Notes under the pieces: generated by a model | The model's input: only the letters and a program-made list of their open reading frames with translations | Databases searched by the model: none | What the model was told of the DNA's origin: nothing | Position numbers and translations under genes: made by a program | In this document: piece after piece, positions 32,591 through 41,030 of the stretch | Numbering within the stretch: position 1 is the stretch's first letter | Layout of the letters: each line of letters begins with the position of its first letter | NCBI GenBank assembly: GCA_029269725.1 | Contig: JARJHS010000010.1 | Coordinates: forward strand, 62,001 to 126,000 | Reading direction: 5' to 3' | Origin: Pollutibacter soli | GTDB taxonomy: Bacteria > Bacteroidota > Bacteroidia > Chitinophagales > Chitinophagaceae | Length of the DNA stretch: 64,000 bases

Positions 32591-32805
32591 TGCGGAGGTT
32601 GATAGTTCTGAATTTGCGACCAGGGTAATCGTTCATACTTTGTCAGGGGTATTCTGATAGTAGCAGTCTGACACGACGTTAAATGGGAAACGGCGATACG
32701 AACTATAGGAATTCAGAGTATTAGATTTAATCTTTCATTAGCAGAAATGCTATTTCTGCGTAAATCAAACAACAAAAAAGTCCGAAAGCCTTTTTAAAAT
32801 TTAAC

Positions 32806-32843
32806 GAGTTAACTTATAGCTTATCACCTAACACATATCACCT
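32806..32843. repeat. Degenerate heptad stretch (TTATCACCT type)
   Basis: TTAACTT, ATAGCTT, ATCACCT, AACACAT, ATCACCT step by 7 bp. It stands between the two copies of the 105-bp duplication. Confidence 0.55.
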
Positions 32844-32951
32844 GGACCACTCCGGGCATTAATATTCATTATCCAAACAAACTATATGAATTCGGGCTTT
32901 TGAATTTTATCTTTCGGCAGCGAAATTCTATTTCTGTGGAATTCTAAAAAC

Positions 32952-32976
32952 AAAAAAAAAGACCCGAAGGTCTTTT
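32952..32976 (-). terminator. Terminator downstream of icd
   Basis: AAAAGACC and GGTCTTTT arms pair perfectly (8 bp) around CGAA. On the minus strand it is followed by about nine T, 48 bp after the icd stop codon. Confidence 0.75.
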
Positions 32977-32991
32977 CAAAATATCAAGAGC

Positions 32992-33024
32992 ATACGTTTT
33001 ACGTTCAACGTTTCACGTTCAACC
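32992..33024. repeat. GTTCAAC-family heptads at the icd 3' end
   Basis: ACGTTTT, ACGTTCA, ACGTTTC, ACGTTCA, ACCTA: four to five 7-bp units that end at the complement of the icd stop codon (CTA, 33024-33026). Confidence 0.8.
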
Positions 33025-34253
33025 TAACCCAGTTTCTTCTTCAGATTCTCATCGATCGCATCCAGGAACTCCTCTGTGTACAGATAGTGTTCACCGTGGT
33101 TTACTTTGTTACCGTGAATACACACGGCGAGATCCTTGGTCATCTTTCCGCTTTCAACAGTTTCGATACAAACTTCTTCAAGTGCGTTTGCGAAATCGAT
33201 CAAAGGCTGGTTGTTATCCAGTTTACCACGAAACGCAAGGCCTCTCGTCCATGCGAAAATAGAAGCGATCGGATTGGTGCTTGTCGGGCGACCTTTCTGA
33301 TGCTCGCGGTAGTGCCTCGTCACAGTACCATGTGCAGCCTCAGCCTCCATTGTTTTTCCATCAGGAGTAACGAGTACTGAGGTCATCAATCCGAGTGAGC
33401 CATAACCCTGGGCGACAGAATCACTCTGTACATCACCATCATAGTTTTTGCAGGCCCAGATAAATCCACCGTTCCACTTCATCGCGCTGGCAACCATATC
33501 ATCGATCAAACGATGTTCGTAGGTAATGCCTTTCGCGTCGAACTGTGTTTTGAATTCATTATCAAAAATCTCCTGGAAAATATCTTTGAAACGACCATCA
33601 TATTTTTTGAGGATGGTATTTTTTGTACTCAGGTACAAAGGCCAGCCTTTTTGCAGAGCCATATTCATACAGCTTCTTGCAAAACCTTTGATACTTTCTT
33701 CTGTGTTGTACATGGCGAGTGCAACACCACCACCTTTGAATTTGAACACTTCATGTTCAATCACTTTTCCATCTTCGCCTTCAAATCTGATCGTGAGTTT
33801 TCCTTTGCCGGGAATTACAAAATCAGTTGCGCGGTACTGATCGCCAAAGGCATGACGACCAACGATGATTGGCCTGTCCCATGTAGTTACGAGACGAGGA
33901 ATATTTTTGATTACGATCGGCTCGCGGAAAACGGTACCGTCAAGAATATTGCGGATAGTCCCGTTCGGGCTCTTCCACATTTGTTTCAGGCTGAATTCTT
34001 TTACACGATCTTCATCAGGTGTTATAGTAGCGCATTTGATACCAACGCCGTATTGTTTAATTGCGTTAGCTGCATCAACAGTTACCTGGTCATCAGTCTG
34101 GTCGCGGTATTCCACTCCAAGATCATAATATTTTATATCAACTTCCACATAGGGCAGGATGAGTTTGTCTTTGATAAATTTCCAGATGATCCTGGTCATC
34201 TCATCCCCGTCCAGTTCAACTACGGGATTGGCAACTTTTATTTTTTGGGCCAT
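33024..34253 (-). CDS. icd: NADP-dependent isocitrate dehydrogenase, eukaryotic-like type
   Basis: TCA-cycle enzyme that decarboxylates isocitrate to 2-oxoglutarate with NADP+. The 409-residue sequence is of the homodimeric type II (mitochondrial/cytosolic eukaryote) class rather than the E. coli class: [22 protein letters not shown] at the N terminus, [19 protein letters not shown] (substrate-binding Ser and Arg residues), [28 protein letters not shown] (metal-binding Asp residues) and [17 protein letters not shown] (NADP-binding His/Arg). It is monocistronic, with its own promoter upstream and a terminator downstream. The ATG at 34253 fits the family start. Confidence 0.96.
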   Translation of the reverse strand: MAQKIKVANPVVELDGDEMTRIIWKFIKDKLILPYVEVDIKYYDLGVEYRDQTDDQVTVDAANAIKQYGVGIKCATITPDEDRVKEFSLKQMWKSPNGTIRNILDGTVFREPIVIKNIPRLVTTWDRPIIVGRHAFGDQYRATDFVIPGKGKLTIRFEGEDGKVIEHEVFKFKGGGVALAMYNTEESIKGFARSCMNMALQKGWPLYLSTKNTILKKYDGRFKDIFQEIFDNEFKTQFDAKGITYEHRLIDDMVASAMKWNGGFIWACKNYDGDVQSDSVAQGYGSLGLMTSVLVTPDGKTMEAEAAHGTVTRHYREHQKGRPTSTNPIASIFAWTRGLAFRGKLDNNQPLIDFANALEEVCIETVESGKMTKDLAVCIHGNKVNHGEHYLYTEEFLDAIDENLKKKLG

Positions 34254-34290
34254 CGCTGTTGGTTTGGTTTTATTTTAATGATAAGGGTCA

Positions 34291-34320
34291 CAAAAGTAAG
34301 GGTCATGCGCTTAAACGCAA
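34291..34320 (-). promoter_or_regulatory. Bacteroidetes-type promoter of icd
   Basis: On the minus strand TTG (34318-34320) is followed after exactly 19 bp by TACTTTTG (34291-34298), a full match to TTG-N19-TAnnTTTG. Transcription would start near 34284, leaving a leader of about 30 nt before the ATG at 34253. Confidence 0.65.
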
Positions 34321-34349
34321 AAGGAAAAGCTGCCGGAAAAGGTCTGAAA

Positions 34350-36242
34350 TCAAATATTCACCACCAGTATGGGGATTTTCAATTCGTGACGCACCGAGTT
34401 GATCGTTTCTCCATATAGGAAATCCTTCAGGCCCGAGTGGCCGTGAGCTCCGATCACGAGAAGGTCCGCACCTCCATCATTGACCAGTCGCGCTATTTCC
34501 CTCGCCCGGTCATGAAAACCAAGTTTTGTTTCAACGTCAAACCCTTCCGCCTCCATCAGTTGTTTGTAATTGTTGATTTGTTCGTTGTCCCGGCGTGTTT
34601 CATAATCATCGCTTTCTTTTCCCAGGATCACCGTGGATGGACTTTCAACAATATGAATTAAAAGAAAACGGGTTTCTGAATGCCCCTGGGACACAGCATG
34701 CGAAATGAGCTTGTGATCAAATTCGCTGAACTCAAGAGCAACAGCAATCTTTTTATATATTGGTTTCTGCAATCTGAGCGTTGATGCTGCTTCCCGGTGC
34801 ATGTTAATCGAATGATCTGATTTGGTTTTTTTGATGAAAGGAATGAAAGTGATGTATCCAAGGAGTACAAGAAATCCCAAACCGACCACGATTACCAGTA
34901 TTTTCCACAACAACCGGCCTTCTTCACCAAACAGATTGCCAATTTCGGCAGTCAGCATTTTAAGGTTGAGATAGACTAATATCACTGCGATGATCCATGC
35001 AAAAATCCGGGTCACCGGTTTAATCGCAAAGGCACCCATTTTATTTTTATCGCTGACGAAATGAATCAGTGGAATAATGGCGAAACCCAATTGCAGACTG
35101 AGGATTACCTGGCTCAGAATCAAGAGTGAATCCACTTCATTATCTCCGAACACAGTGATAACAATAAATGCCGGTACAATTGCCACAAGACGCGTAAGTA
35201 ACCTTCTCACCCACGGATTTATTCGTAAACGCAGATAACCTTCCATGACGATCTGTCCTGATAATGTTCCCGTGATCGTAGAACTCTGCCCTGCAGCAAT
35301 CAATGCGATGGCAAAAAGCTTTGGCGCCAGTTCAGTGCCCAGTAAGGGACTTAATAATTCGTGCGCTTCTTCAATTCTTGCCACATCTGTCCTGCCTGTT
35401 TTGAAGAAGACCGTTGCTGCGAGTACAAGAATCGCTGCGTTTACAAAAAATGCCAGGTTCAATGCAATCGCGCTGTCGATTACACTCATCTTTAAAGCCT
35501 TTCGAATACTGGTTTCATCTTTCCTGATCTTCCGCGTTTGTACGAGTGCTGAGTGAAGATAAAGGTTGTGAGGCATCACCGTGGCACCTATAATTCCTAT
35601 AGCAATAAATAACGCTTCGTTGTTTTCGATGCGCGGAACAAAACCTGTAGCAACTTCTGCGAGATTGGGTTTCGCAAGTATGATTTCAGTGAGAAAGGAA
35701 AAACCGACAATGGCGACAAGACTGATGATGAATATTTCCATCTTCCTCATACCGAGTCGTTGAAGAAAGAGCAGGAGCAGGGTATCCAGCACCGTTACTG
35801 CCACACCCCAGGTGAGTGGAATTCCGGTAAGCAGATGAAGACCAATCGCCATACCGAGAACTTCAGCCAGATCTGTTGCGGCAATCGCTACTTCAGCAAG
35901 TATGTAAAGAATAAAATTGATGGGTTTCGGGTAGGTTTCACGGTTAGCCTGTGCAAGATCTCTGCCCCGGACGATTCCCAGTCTTGCAGACAAACTCTGC
36001 AGCAGCAGGGCCATCAGATTACTCATCAGCAAAACCCAGATAAGAGAATAACCGAACTTGCTCCCCCCTGCGAGGTCAGTCGCCCAGTTTCCGGGATCCA
36101 TATATCCCACACTTACAAGATATGCTGGTCCGAAGTAGGCAAAAATCCTTTTCCACCAGGGTTTGCCTTCTACCTTGCTGGTATCAATCGAGCCGTGTAC
36201 TTCGCTCAATGATTCATCCGGAAAATCTTTACTTCTTAACAT
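34350..36242 (-). CDS. mntH: Nramp-family divalent metal transporter with C-terminal universal stress domain
   Basis: Proton-coupled Mn2+/Fe2+ importer, 630 residues. Residues about 30-450 form the Nramp core: GYMDPGNWATDLAGG (the TM1 metal-binding DPGN), and the TM6 region IIGATVMPHNLYLHSA (MPH), with GQSSTITGTLSGQIVMEG after it. Residues about 490-630 are a UspA-like domain (KKIAVALEFSEFDHKLI and LLVIGAHGHSGLKDFLYG, an ATP-binding G-x2-G-x9-G pattern). Most Nramp proteins end near residue 420, so this is a fusion. It overlaps the DtxR-type regulator by 14 bp; the two form an operon. The gene name rests on that context and on the family. Confidence 0.92.
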   Translation of the reverse strand: MLRSKDFPDESLSEVHGSIDTSKVEGKPWWKRIFAYFGPAYLVSVGYMDPGNWATDLAGGSKFGYSLIWVLLMSNLMALLLQSLSARLGIVRGRDLAQANRETYPKPINFILYILAEVAIAATDLAEVLGMAIGLHLLTGIPLTWGVAVTVLDTLLLLFLQRLGMRKMEIFIISLVAIVGFSFLTEIILAKPNLAEVATGFVPRIENNEALFIAIGIIGATVMPHNLYLHSALVQTRKIRKDETSIRKALKMSVIDSAIALNLAFFVNAAILVLAATVFFKTGRTDVARIEEAHELLSPLLGTELAPKLFAIALIAAGQSSTITGTLSGQIVMEGYLRLRINPWVRRLLTRLVAIVPAFIVITVFGDNEVDSLLILSQVILSLQLGFAIIPLIHFVSDKNKMGAFAIKPVTRIFAWIIAVILVYLNLKMLTAEIGNLFGEEGRLLWKILVIVVGLGFLVLLGYITFIPFIKKTKSDHSINMHREAASTLRLQKPIYKKIAVALEFSEFDHKLISHAVSQGHSETRFLLIHIVESPSTVILGKESDDYETRRDNEQINNYKQLMEAEGFDVETKLGFHDRAREIARLVNDGGADLLVIGAHGHSGLKDFLYGETINSVRHELKIPILVVNI

Positions 36243-36894
36243 ACTTCACGTAAATATTTTGTGCCAGCCTTTCGCTGATGGTAAATGCAGGCAGGTTTCT
36301 GATTTTTATTTCAAGAGAGTGATCAAAAGGAAATTTTTTCTTTACTTCTATGCGGGTGCCAATACCAATATTGTTGTGCTTCAGCATATCCAGCATTGCT
36401 GCAGATTGGTTGGCAACGCTGCTCACTTCGGCAATCTGGTTTGCGGTTAATTCAGTAAGGAGGATATGATCTGTCGTCGCGATTTTTCCGAGTTGGTCGG
36501 GGATCGGATCTCCATGCGGATCAAATTTTGGAAAGCCCAGGTATTCATCGAGTTTGTCGATGAGTTTTTTGCTCGAAACATGCTCTAATTCTTCCGCCAC
36601 TTCATGAATTTCATCCCAGGCAAACTGCAGTTTTACGGATAAAAAATATTCCCATAAACGATGACGCCTGATGATGCTCAATGCAACTTTCTTACCTTCT
36701 GTACTCAGGCGGAAACCCTGGTATTTTTCATAGTGAAGGAGTTTTTTTGCTTTCAGCTTTTTCAACATATCCGTCACCGAAGCTGGCCGGGTGTGTAATT
36801 CTTCCGCAAGTTCATTTGTAGAAACATTCTTACTGTCCCCCTGCAAATGATAAATGCTCTTGATATAGTTTTCTTCGCTTTGTGAATAGTTCAT
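36229..36894 (-). CDS. mntR: DtxR/MntR-family metal-dependent repressor
   Basis: Repressor of 221 residues that senses Mn2+ or Fe2+. Residues 1-70 hold the winged helix-turn-helix (SEENYIKSIYHLQG, STNELAEELHTRPASVTDMLKKL), followed by the dimerisation helices with metal ligands (HRLWEYFLSVKLQFAWDEIHEVAEELEH) and CxxxH-less metal site HGDPIPD. A C-terminal FeoA/SH3-like domain occupies about residues 145-220. It is the first gene of the operon with the Nramp gene. Palindromic operator 36912-36927 lies 18 bp upstream of the start and is the likely autoregulatory site. Confidence 0.92.
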   Translation of the reverse strand: MNYSQSEENYIKSIYHLQGDSKNVSTNELAEELHTRPASVTDMLKKLKAKKLLHYEKYQGFRLSTEGKKVALSIIRRHRLWEYFLSVKLQFAWDEIHEVAEELEHVSSKKLIDKLDEYLGFPKFDPHGDPIPDQLGKIATTDHILLTELTANQIAEVSSVANQSAAMLDMLKHNNIGIGTRIEVKKKFPFDHSLEIKIRNLPAFTISERLAQNIYVKYVKK

Positions 36895-36911
36895 GTGACC
36901 TGAAAAAAATA

Positions 36912-36927
36912 TTTAGACAAATCTAAA
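36912..36927 (-). promoter_or_regulatory. DtxR/MntR operator overlapping the promoter -7 element
   Basis: TTTAGA-CAAA-TCTAAA is a perfect 6-bp inverted repeat of the DtxR/MntR box type. On the minus strand it contains TAGATTTG (36918-36925), an exact TAnnTTTG -7 element, with a TTG about 21 bp upstream. Repressor binding would cover the promoter. The site lies 18-33 bp before the mntR ATG. Confidence 0.75.
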
Positions 36928-37001
36928 AAATTAATTGTGAATTAACCAAGCTTTTCATGGCCTCAGAATAAAAACCTATAAATTAGCTGAAAGAATTGTT
37001 G

Positions 37002-37955
37002 ATGTACAGGCTGTTTTTATTGTTACTTCCATTGATTTTGCTTTCCGGATGTAAGAGAAAAAAGCCTGTGATTTCCGGAGATGAACCTGTGGAAATTACG
37101 GACTTTATCGAGGCATTTCCAGCCGTGAAACTTTCATTCATGATGAGCGATACGGGTATTGTGAAGAAATCGGCAGATTCGATGCTGATCAGCAAAACTA
37201 TTCTCAAACAGTTTGTACCGGATTCTATTTATGCAAAGGAATTTCCAAAGGGGACAACGCCAAAATTTTACATGCTGGGCCGCGAGGCTGTGAAAGGAGG
37301 GGAGACCTATCTTTTCATGAAAGCTGCTACACCGGCCAAATCGGTGGGATACGTATTGTGCTATGACAAAGATGATGTTTTTAAAGCGGCGATGCCTTTT
37401 GTTTTCAGCAGCACCGACAGGCGGGTTGTTTACGAAGGTGGTATGGACCATCGCCATACGATAACGCGTAACCGAATCCGGAAACTTCCTGACGGTCAGA
37501 CCTATAATAAGAATGTTTACGTATACAATTCCGCCGGAACGTTCACCCTTATCCTGAATGAAAGCAATGAAGCAGTAGAAGAAACAGAAATTTATAACCC
37601 GATCGATACACTGGCAAGGAAATTCCCGCGTAGCGGAGATTATGCAAAGAATAAGAAGAACTTTATTTCCTTCCGGGATGGTGGTAAATCAAGCCAGCTC
37701 CTGTTCTTCATACATTTCGAGCAGAATGAAGGTGCCTGTAAAGGGGAGCTGCGGGGAGTCGCTGATCTGGTAAAACCCAATGTAGCTTTGTATCGGAGAT
37801 CCGATGATCACTGCGAACTTGAATTTACTTTTACCAAAAACGAAGTCAAGGTCAGGGAACTTGAAGGTTGTGGAAATCATCGGGGTGTCAAGTGCAGTTT
37901 CGATGCTGCTTACAACAAGAAAAAAGAGGCTAAAAAGACCAAGCCCAAATCCTGA
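37002..37955 (+). CDS. Hypothetical lipoprotein
   Basis: Exported protein of 317 residues starting at ATG 37002 (two preceding TTG codons are possible but less likely). The signal peptide ends with a clear lipobox, ILLSGC (Cys17), followed by a basic stretch KRKKP. The mature part has no domain I recognise; it is rich in charged residues, contains one conserved-looking acidic/aromatic region (MDHRHTITRNRIRKLPDG), and ends in a Lys-rich tail. Four cysteines are present in the last 80 residues (EGACKGEL, DDHCELEF, EGCGNH, VKCSF), suggesting disulfide pairs in the periplasm. Related lipoproteins seem typical for this bacterial group, but no function is known to me. Confidence 0.75.
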   Translation: MYRLFLLLLPLILLSGCKRKKPVISGDEPVEITDFIEAFPAVKLSFMMSDTGIVKKSADSMLISKTILKQFVPDSIYAKEFPKGTTPKFYMLGREAVKGGETYLFMKAATPAKSVGYVLCYDKDDVFKAAMPFVFSSTDRRVVYEGGMDHRHTITRNRIRKLPDGQTYNKNVYVYNSAGTFTLILNESNEAVEETEIYNPIDTLARKFPRSGDYAKNKKNFISFRDGGKSSQLLFFIHFEQNEGACKGELRGVADLVKPNVALYRRSDDHCELEFTFTKNEVKVRELEGCGNHRGVKCSFDAAYNKKKEAKKTKPKS

Positions 37956-38042
37956 TCGCGGTGATAATCACCGTAATACAATCATTTAACAGAAAATGCG
38001 TTAATATTGCGGCCTGAATTTTACGGACCAGAAACCACTATT

Positions 38043-39704
38043 ATGGCTAAATTTCAGCAATATCACGTTCCTTATACTATCGATCCTCGCTACGCGAAAA
38101 AGGTATGTTACTTCTCCATGGAGTTTGCTATACATCAGCCTTTGAAGATCTACAGCGGTGGTCTTGGCTTTTTATCAGGTTCACATTTACGCAGTGCGTA
38201 TGAGTTGAGGCAGAACCTGATAGGCATCGGTATACTCTGGAAATACGGGTATTATGACCAGGCAAGAAACCAGGACCAGACCCTGCAGGTACAATGGAAC
38301 GAGAAGATCTACAACTATCTTGAAGATACGGGCATCAAGTACCAGATTAATATACATGATGCTCCCGTTTGGGTGAAAGTGTTTTACCTCAATCCTGAAA
38401 CATTCAAAAGCGCTCCGTTGTTTCTGCTGAGTACTGATGTACCGGAGAATGATTACGTTTCACAGACCATTACTCATCGTTTGTATGATGCAAACGTTGC
38501 TACGAAAGTGGCGCAGTTTATTCTGTTGGGAATTGGAGGAGCGAGACTCGTTGAAGAGCTGAAGTTCAAACCTGAAGTTTATCATCTGAATGAGGCACAT
38601 GCGATTTCCCTGGTATTTCATTTGTACAAGAAACTGGGTAGTGTTGAACAGATCAGGAAACAACTCGTATTCACCACGCATACGCCTGAAGAAGCAGGTA
38701 ATGAAAAGCACGATATTCATCTTTGCCTGAAGATGTCCTATTTCAACGGCTTAACGCTGGATGAAGTACGCAAACTCACAGGCATAACCGATGATCAGTT
38801 CAATCACTCTCTTGTTGCACTTCGCTTTGCACGGTTGGCCAATGCAGTATCTGAATTGCATGGTCATGTGAGCAGGAAGATATGGGCGAGGTATGATGGC
38901 ATTTGTCCCATCATCCACATTACGAATTCACAGAACTGGAAATACTGGGCCGATAAGCAGCTGTATTTTTCGATGGATGAGGCAAATGAAGAGCGTTTCG
39001 AAGACAGAAAGAAATACCTGAAACGCCGTGCTTTCGATATCGTGGCAGATCAGACAGGAAAACTGCTTGATCCGAATGTGTTCACCGTGGTTTGGGCCCG
39101 TCGTTTTGCAGGTTACAAACGTGCAGATCTGATCACGCGTAACAAACAACGTTTTGAAGCACTGCTGAATAACAAAAAATATCCGATTCAATTTATCTGG
39201 GCCGGTAAGCCATACCCGGTGGATTATCCTGCAATCAGCGATTTCAATCATCTCGTACATATCAGCAAACAGTATCGCAATATGGCCGTTTGCGTAGGAT
39301 ATGAACTGACACTCAGTAAGAGATTGAAACAATCTGCAGATCTCTGGTTGAACAATCCCCGCGTGCCACGTGAGGCCTCAGGAACCAGCGGTATGACTGC
39401 AGCAATGAACGGAGCTGTGAACTTCTCCACCAATGATGGCTGGATTGTTGAGTTCATCAACCATGGCAATAATGGTTTTGTGGTTCCTCCTACGGACTAT
39501 GAAAAAATGCAGGTGCATGAGCAGGATGAATACGATCTCAATTTCATGTATGATATCCTGGAGCGTCAGATCCTTCCGGCATATTACGACACTCCAAGCA
39601 CATGGCGCCAGATTGTACAGAACGGAATGCGTGATGTTCGCTTCCGCTTTGATTCCAACCGAATGGCCAACGAGTATTATGAACTGCTGTACAACGCACA
39701 GTGA
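38043..39704 (+). CDS. Alpha-glucan phosphorylase homologue (GT35) lacking the PLP lysine
   Basis: Cytoplasmic GT35-like protein of 553 residues, shorter than the usual 700-850. The family start YFSMEFAIHQPLKIYSGGLGFLSGSHLRSA, the segment FTTHTPEEAGNEKHD, and RFAGYKRADLITRN are present. The PLP site, normally GT-S/G-G/N-M-K, reads EASGTSGMTAAMNGAVN, with Thr452 (codon ACT 39396-39398) where the lysine that binds PLP should be. Either it is inactive as a phosphorylase, uses another mechanism, or belongs to a Bacteroidetes subgroup with a changed function in glycogen metabolism. The start ATG 38043 (MAKFQQYHV) fits better than the open frame upstream. No glg neighbours are present. Confidence 0.85.
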   Translation: MAKFQQYHVPYTIDPRYAKKVCYFSMEFAIHQPLKIYSGGLGFLSGSHLRSAYELRQNLIGIGILWKYGYYDQARNQDQTLQVQWNEKIYNYLEDTGIKYQINIHDAPVWVKVFYLNPETFKSAPLFLLSTDVPENDYVSQTITHRLYDANVATKVAQFILLGIGGARLVEELKFKPEVYHLNEAHAISLVFHLYKKLGSVEQIRKQLVFTTHTPEEAGNEKHDIHLCLKMSYFNGLTLDEVRKLTGITDDQFNHSLVALRFARLANAVSELHGHVSRKIWARYDGICPIIHITNSQNWKYWADKQLYFSMDEANEERFEDRKKYLKRRAFDIVADQTGKLLDPNVFTVVWARRFAGYKRADLITRNKQRFEALLNNKKYPIQFIWAGKPYPVDYPAISDFNHLVHISKQYRNMAVCVGYELTLSKRLKQSADLWLNNPRVPREASGTSGMTAAMNGAVNFSTNDGWIVEFINHGNNGFVVPPTDYEKMQVHEQDEYDLNFMYDILERQILPAYYDTPSTWRQIVQNGMRDVRFRFDSNRMANEYYELLYNAQ

Positions 39705-39729
39705 TTGTGCACCGTAATATCTTTTAAGA

Positions 39730-40182
39730 ATGATCAAACCATTCCGGATAGCGATTGAGGTTCGCTGGGCTGACCTGGATCCCAATTTCCACATGCTTCA
39801 TTCGAAGTATTATGACTTTGCAGCGCATATCCGTACGCGTTATCTTGTGGAACATGGTTTTACACCCGAGGCTATGCGGAAATTAGGTGTTGGACCCATT
39901 CTTTTCAGGGAAGAATGTGTATTCAGGCGTGAGCTCCTTTTCCAGGATAAGGTTGAAATAGATTTCTGTCTTACTGCGGCACGAAGGGATATGTCGCGTT
40001 TCAGTTTCAGGCATCATATCTATAAAAACGCCGACACTGTTGCTGCAGTGATTAATGTTGATGGGGCGTGGATCGATCTTGTAAAAAGAAAACTGACGGG
40101 TCTGCCATCAGAAGTATCTCAAAAATTTCTTGATGTTGTTCCCAAAAGTGAAGATTTTATATGGCAGGAACCTGAGAGTTAG
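39730..40182 (+). CDS. Acyl-CoA thioesterase (4HBT hotdog fold)
   Basis: Small cytoplasmic thioesterase of 150 residues. The N terminus has VRWADLDPNFHMLHSKYYDFAAHIR, the 4-hydroxybenzoyl-CoA thioesterase pattern with the active-site Asp and the following helix; the rest shows the alternating strands of a hotdog fold (REECVFRRELLFQDKVEIDF, AAVINVDGAWIDL). It probably hydrolyses short or aromatic acyl-CoA. It starts 25 bp after the phosphorylase gene and overlaps the 3' end of the convergent rhodanese gene by 4 bp. Confidence 0.85.
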   Translation: MIKPFRIAIEVRWADLDPNFHMLHSKYYDFAAHIRTRYLVEHGFTPEAMRKLGVGPILFREECVFRRELLFQDKVEIDFCLTAARRDMSRFSFRHHIYKNADTVAAVINVDGAWIDLVKRKLTGLPSEVSQKFLDVVPKSEDFIWQEPES

Positions 40183-40961
40183 TGTTTGCTGCTTTGTTTT
40201 CTCGCTATCTGTCCGATAGTCCTGTTGGAATCAATTTGTTTTTCATCTGATGCTTTTACAGCAACCCAGTCAGCGAGATCCGCTGTTGTAAGTACACCTT
40301 GCTTCCGCGAGAATTCAGTTCCCTGACGATAAAGTATATATGTTGGCAGCGCCTCAACATTTAAATTCAACATCAGTTTGGATTCAGTACTGCCATCCAT
40401 TGAAATTACTTTCACCTGGCCTGTCTGTGTATTTTCAAAATCGCTTAGTATGGATTCCATCTTTTTGCAGGGCGGAGACCATGCTGCATTGAAACCTACA
40501 ATCACCTGTGGTGCGCTATTAATAAGCTTTGCATATTCTTCTGTTGGCGTTTCCTTGCCGTGAGGTTTGCATTCAACGAGCTTTTTTCCAGAAGTCTTCC
40601 AGGCAATCAAACCGCCATCGAGGTTTTTGACGTTGGTGAAACCTTCTCCCCGCAAAAATTCAGCAGCTTCAAGACCTCGTTTACCACTCATGCAATACAC
40701 CACCAGGGGTTTGTCTTTATCGAGATAGTTGATTCTTTCTGCAAATTGATTCTGATCCAGCCAATCCGCCTGCAAGGCTCCCTTAAGATGGCCACTACGG
40801 AATTCACCAATCGTTCTTACATCCAGCACCTGTGCGCCTGAATCATAAGCGAGTTTTGCAAACTCAGATGGTTTTATGTTCGCTTCTTCGTGAGAGAGAT
40901 GCGAACAGGAAAATACAGCCGTAAGAGTTAGTGACAGTAAAATTATTTTTGCGCTACTCAT
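40179..40961 (-). CDS. Lipoprotein with rhodanese and thioredoxin-like domains
   Basis: Exported protein of 260 residues with lipobox VFSC (Cys19). Residues about 28-125 form a rhodanese domain with the active-site loop CMSGKRG (Cys90). Residues about 140-245 form a thioredoxin-like domain with VIVGFNAAWSPPCKKM and the cis-Pro region VEALPTYILY. The first redox cysteine is replaced by serine (WSPPC, Ser162-Cys165), so it cannot do standard disulfide exchange; Cys165 could still handle sulfur or form mixed disulfides. A sulfur-transfer or thiol-redox role in the periplasm is inferred. Confidence 0.85.
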   Translation of the reverse strand: MSSAKIILLSLTLTAVFSCSHLSHEEANIKPSEFAKLAYDSGAQVLDVRTIGEFRSGHLKGALQADWLDQNQFAERINYLDKDKPLVVYCMSGKRGLEAAEFLRGEGFTNVKNLDGGLIAWKTSGKKLVECKPHGKETPTEEYAKLINSAPQVIVGFNAAWSPPCKKMESILSDFENTQTGQVKVISMDGSTESKLMLNLNVEALPTYILYRQGTEFSRKQGVLTTADLADWVAVKASDEKQIDSNRTIGQIARKQSSKH

Positions 40962-41030
40962 GCAGGTTTTAATTCCTGATCAAAATTAATAAGGTTATAA
41001 GATAATCAGCCTTCACCATTTGTTAAACCG

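Larger units (their letters stand above)
32694..32981. repeat. Imperfect 105-bp duplication, each copy ending in a terminator-like hairpin
   Basis: Copy 1 (about 32694-32800) and copy 2 (about 32874-32981) share, in order, ACTATA.GAATTC, TTTTATCTTTC or TTTAATCTTTC, GCAG.AAAT.CTATTTCTG, then a poly-A stretch, and finally (A)n-GTCCGAAAG-CC-T5 or (A)n-GACCCGAAGGTC-T4. Between them is a heptad-like stretch (32806-32843). Confidence 0.6.

Noticed and set aside
33513-34418. 301-codon plus-strand frame antisense to icd
   Set aside because: Composition is that of a shadow frame; icd on the other strand is fully conserved.
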